DNA from: Aquilaria yunnanensis
Taxonomy: Eukaryota; Streptophyta; Magnoliopsida; Malvales; Thymelaeaceae
Direction of reading: 5' to 3'
Assembly: GCA_039654915.1 (NCBI GenBank)
Contig: CM077599.1
Location: 71,268,001 to 71,332,000, forward strand
Length of the DNA stretch: 64,000 nt
The stretch's first letter is position 1; each line of letters opens with the position of its first letter. This document shows, one piece after another, positions 60,582 to 64,000 of the stretch. The notes under the pieces were generated by a model. That model had not been told where the DNA came from. It searched no databases and saw nothing but the letters and a program-made list of their open reading frames with translations. The position numbers were made by a program, and so were the translations under genes.

Positions 60582-62387
60582 TGTTATGACCTTCCTTAGT
60601 GAATAGGTAAATGGCTGGGAGAACAAGGAGTGTGAAATCCTTGGGAAGTATGGGACTCTAGTACTAAGACTCAAGAAATGGAGGTTTAAAGGTTGCTTAG
60701 GTAGAGCATCTAAGGTAGGCTTACCTGAGCTAAGGAACACATGTGCTCAAGAAGACTTGGAGACATATGAAAGTGCAGCAAGTTGAAGGACTCAATTGAA
60801 CACCTATTTGGGTGGCAAAATTGATGGAAATCAAGTCAATGTGCAGTGCAATGTGCCATGCAAGAAAAAGGGCTTTCTTGGGCTAGCATTTGAACAAATT
60901 TTAATGCCACTTGGCTAAACTGGGATTATGCATGGCTCCATTCACTAATCTAGTGTACATTCAGGGTAGGAGCTCCATTGTGACAAGGGAAGGCTGTTCT
61001 TAGCAAAAGTAATTCGGGTCCTAAGCAATCAAACAAGTAAAGGTAAAAGGAACTAAGATTTGTGTGCCTTAAGGGTGTTATCATGTTGTTTCGGTCATTG
61101 GAGGCTGGCTGGTTTGGCATTCACTTTGAATCCTATGAAACTTGGATGATTCAAGTGAATTTCTAGGCATTTAGAGGATGACCAAGTAGTCAAATGAACT
61201 TAATAGGCTATTAAGGGCTATGATCACTTTGGTGATTATGTTACGCTAATTAGTTATATTATGGGCAAGCATTAGGGCTCGGATTTAGGTCAGCCAACTC
61301 AAATTCCAGGGCCTGGAGCTCTCTGTTTAGTATTAAGTTCACTAATAAGGTTAATTGAATGAATATAGATTAAGACAATGCTTGCTAGGCCCTGTGGGCT
61401 GCCTAAGCATGGCTGGTGTATGGTGTGTGCGTTATGTGTGTTTCTGTGAACTTGGTTGTGCATGTTGACCCCCATATTTGGTTATATATGTATGTTTGCT
61501 TGTTATCTTTCTTGTCTTCTTTGTCTTCTTTACAGGTCATTCGGGAATTAAGGCTTAATGCCTATGTTTATGTATATATAAGTAGGCTCAAAATGCTATA
61601 TGGTCCTTACTGAGTTTATGAAAACTTATGCCCTATCCTTATAACTCTTTAGGGAAAGGCATTGAGTGATTGGCCTGAGTAGCCGAGTGTGTTGTGGAGG
61701 ATTTTTGACACAGGTACTAATGTTTTGTAGGACTAATGCTCAATAGTTGGTATGGCAGCTAATTACCTAGAAGACAAGCTAATGGTACTAGCTTGTAGGC
61801 ATTTAGATGCTATGGAGAAGGGGAACTATGTCGTGTTATAACTAAGCTAGTGCCTAGGTGTTGTCTTGTAAAGACTTGTACATTTGTGTATGTACCGAGC
61901 CCAAGTGTGGGAAAAGGTGGGCATAAGTAGGCATACTGGGTGTGTATAAACCTCTTGAATGAATGCATATGTATGATAAATGTTTTCATAAATGAAATTT
62001 CTGAGGTTTTTGTTGTACATGCACATTGGGAAATTATTCTTGAGTTGATAGGTTAAAGAACTACTTAACTAAATATTGTACTTTGTGTAGTCCAAACCCC
62101 CGTTGGCACGTAGAAATGTGCCTTGGGGCTATTACCGTGTCCTAGGCGCACACCCCATGTCCGGGCTATTTCCCAGTACTAGCACAACGCGCCCCCTCCT
62201 GCGCCCTAGGCATATGCCTTAAGCGCCCTAGTTGTGACCTGGGAACTCGAGTGTCATTAAGCGCTAGCGCTAAGTGCATTCACTACACATGCTACGAACA
62301 CTAACAATATTGTCCAGAGTAGCCCCAGTGGCCCTACCACCCCCAGTCTGGGGTGCGCATAGGCCTAGGCCAGTTTTGGGCATGACA
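60582..62387 (+). mobile_element. Solo LTR nested in MULE 2 (1806 bp)
   Basis: It begins TGTTATGACC and ends GGGCATGACA, so the termini form the inverted pair TGTyATG. The flanks CATAT (60577-60581) and CATCT (62388-62392) fit a 5-bp target duplication with one mismatch. The last ~300 bp are GC-rich, unlike the surroundings. There is no internal domain. Size and style suggest a Ty3/gypsy LTR; the family is unknown. Orientation is taken from the TG start but is not proven. Confidence 0.72.
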
Positions 62388-62747
62388 CATCTTTTCCCTG
62401 CAAACAATGTTATCAATAATTAGATTATTAGCTTCCAAATTCCGTAACTCCCCTACAATGACCATCTAATAAACGAGCAAAACAATCCTTATCCCAAATC
62501 AGTAACATTGATAGAATCTCCTTCCAAATTATTTGGTTTCCATGCCGTAATTACTTCGTCCTCTTTTCACATTTGCATAGCGGGATTTCTTCTTTCTTTG
62601 TTGAAACCTAGCTACGACCTTCACCTTTTAACATTACCAGCTAGATTTGCCATTCTCCTCCCTAAATCCACCCTAAATTCCTTTGATTTCCCATTCCCAC
62701 CTTTCCAAAAATCTACCCCGCCATTACTTTTGACTTCCACCTCTGTC

Positions 62748-62922
62748 AAGCAAGCAGCCATGTCTCATTTCCCAACTACCACGTCTGACTTGCGTCAAAC
62801 CCTAAAGGAGTCCCCATTTTGCAACATTCCTTAATTTTAGACCTAAATTTGCTACGTTCCACAATTTAAGGGCAAATATGTAAAATAGGGACATTTAAAG
62901 GACAGATCGTGCAATTTAGCCT
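62748..62922 (-). repeat. Right terminal inverted repeat of MULE 2
   Basis: It is the reverse complement partner of 55623-55825; the outer 110 bases are the best conserved. Confidence 0.8.
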
Positions 62923-64000
62923 TATTTCCCTCTAATGTTCGACCATATAATATATTACTAGTCAGTATAATCATACGTTTTCAGTTACCATGTGCTTAGT
63001 CTAATAAAAAAGAATCAAAATTCGAAAACCAAATAAAGTGAAATACATTTAGATTGTTCACATTGATTCTAATATATAATTCAATTGGTTCAAATCAACT
63101 TTTTGTATAAATCCAAAACCAGTAAGATTGTTGTATTTAGATTGGTTGAAAACAGATCCAACCAAGTTAACACCACTAGATTGACTTGTCAAATGAGAAG
63201 AATGTGCAAATTTGAGTTTTTGGTAAAATTTTCACTTTTTGCCTTGGTATTTATTGATGTTAATTGTTCAGTCCCCATAACATATTGTCATAGTTACACC
63301 ATTGACAAAGGTTGCCATTAGGTTTGGGATGCAATTCAACCTCTCGAACCTAATCAAACTTACCGATCCAAATTTAACTTTCGTTCGGCAGATCTCAAGC
63401 CTAAATTCTATCTTGCCAATCTCACAGGAGTTAGTTCTCAAGCCTACTGAAAACTCAGTCTAGCTTGAACCTGTGTGTTTTTGGACTCGATTTGATTTAA
63501 TTACACCCCTAAATACAACGATGTTAAACATTTTTTTTATTTTTCTGGAGGATTTTTTTCCAATCAATTTCTGGAGAATTATGCTACCATTAGTTTTTCA
63601 TACACATGATGAATGCTTTTTCAACATATCTAAATACTTTTCAAATATATCAGAAGTATCCATAAAAAGGAACTCAAATATCCACATAATTAAACTTGCA
63701 AATAACTTTGTTCATACACATGATGAACGCTTTTACTACATCGTAATATTTTAAAAAAATATAGAAGCGTTCATAGAAAATAGCTAAAATGTCTCCAACG
63801 ATATAAAATTTGTGCACTTCGTAAAACTTTATTTAGACGCATGATCCAAATATTTTAGGCACAAAGCTTTAGTACAAAATGTTGACAAAAAAAATACTAT
63901 AAAAATAATGGATATACGCCCAAGCCCACGGAACATATATGCATGTGTTATTCATGTCCACATATATTATAATATTTGCACCAACTTTTTGTAAAACTAA
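62923..64000. other. AT-rich intergenic end of window
   Basis: No gene or intact element is seen. A phrase containing catacacatgatgaa(t/c)gctttt occurs twice (near 63600 and 63715), a short diverged duplication. Confidence 0.45.

Larger units (their letters stand above)
55623..62922 (+). mobile_element. Mutator-like element with long terminal inverted repeats (MULE 2)
   Basis: The left terminus (aggctaaattgcaccatatg from 55623) and the reverse complement of the right terminus (aggctaaattgcacgatctg from 62922) begin inverted repeats of about 175-200 bp. They share further phrases: ccctatttt, catatttgcc, tttaggtctaaaatt and gagacatgg / aagacatgg. A transposase remnant lies between. The element is about 7.3 kb including a 1.8 kb nested solo LTR, so about 5.5 kb of its own. 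No clean 9-bp target duplication is visible at the ends. Confidence 0.88.

Noticed and set aside
1..64000. CRISPR array, bacterial operon, riboswitch or rRNA
   Set aside because: No such structure is visible; the repeats present are transposons, LTRs, tandem duplications and microsatellites of a plant nuclear genome.

Overview
This window looks like nuclear DNA of a flowering plant. It is AT-rich, has two intron-bearing nuclear genes with normal GT-AG introns, and is otherwise mostly transposable elements. I cannot name the species. Nothing suggests bacterial or organellar DNA, and I see no CRISPR array, rRNA or true tRNA gene.

Two host genes look intact. The first, on the + strand (12308-22077), has 14 exons and encodes a plant NADPH oxidase of the respiratory burst oxidase homologue (RBOH) family. 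I derive 777 residues, which is short for the family. Intron 4 is about 5 kb and holds a Stowaway MITE, a foldback element and two tandem duplications. The second, on the - strand (28726-31815), has 9 exons and encodes the mitochondrial ATP synthase F1 gamma subunit (323 residues). Between them lies a frameshifted, partly deleted sugar transporter (STP/MFS) pseudogene on the - strand (24955-26377).

The left part (1-11347) holds solo LTRs of one ~1.4 kb family and a three-unit tandem array (unit about 1.45-1.49 kb) whose units each carry a tRNA-like SINE. The second unit was entered by one solo LTR, which was then entered by another copy in the opposite orientation. A fourth copy sits at 37016-38431.

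The middle part holds a non-autonomous Mutator-like element (31991-33797) with a 10-bp direct repeat at its ends, about 175 bp upstream of the ATP synthase gamma start codon. It is followed by a degenerate Ty1/copia element on the - strand (35504-~41365), cut in its reverse transcriptase by the fourth solo LTR.

From ~41370 to ~50960 lies a decayed endogenous pararetrovirus (Caulimoviridae) on the + strand: movement protein, coat protein, protease, reverse transcriptase and RNase H, a downstream second ORF, a TATA-like promoter, a polyadenylation signal and a tRNA-Met primer-binding site. It has many stop codons and is broken by two solo LTRs (42903-43626 and 46649-47636).

The right part holds two degenerate Mutator-like transposase elements. 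The second (~55623-62922) keeps long terminal inverted repeats and is interrupted by a 1.8 kb solo LTR (60582-62387). I found no new multi-gene system. The points of most interest are the insertion-order record, the viral copy with breakpoints near its primer-binding site, the transposon next to the ATP synthase promoter, and the shortened RBOH.
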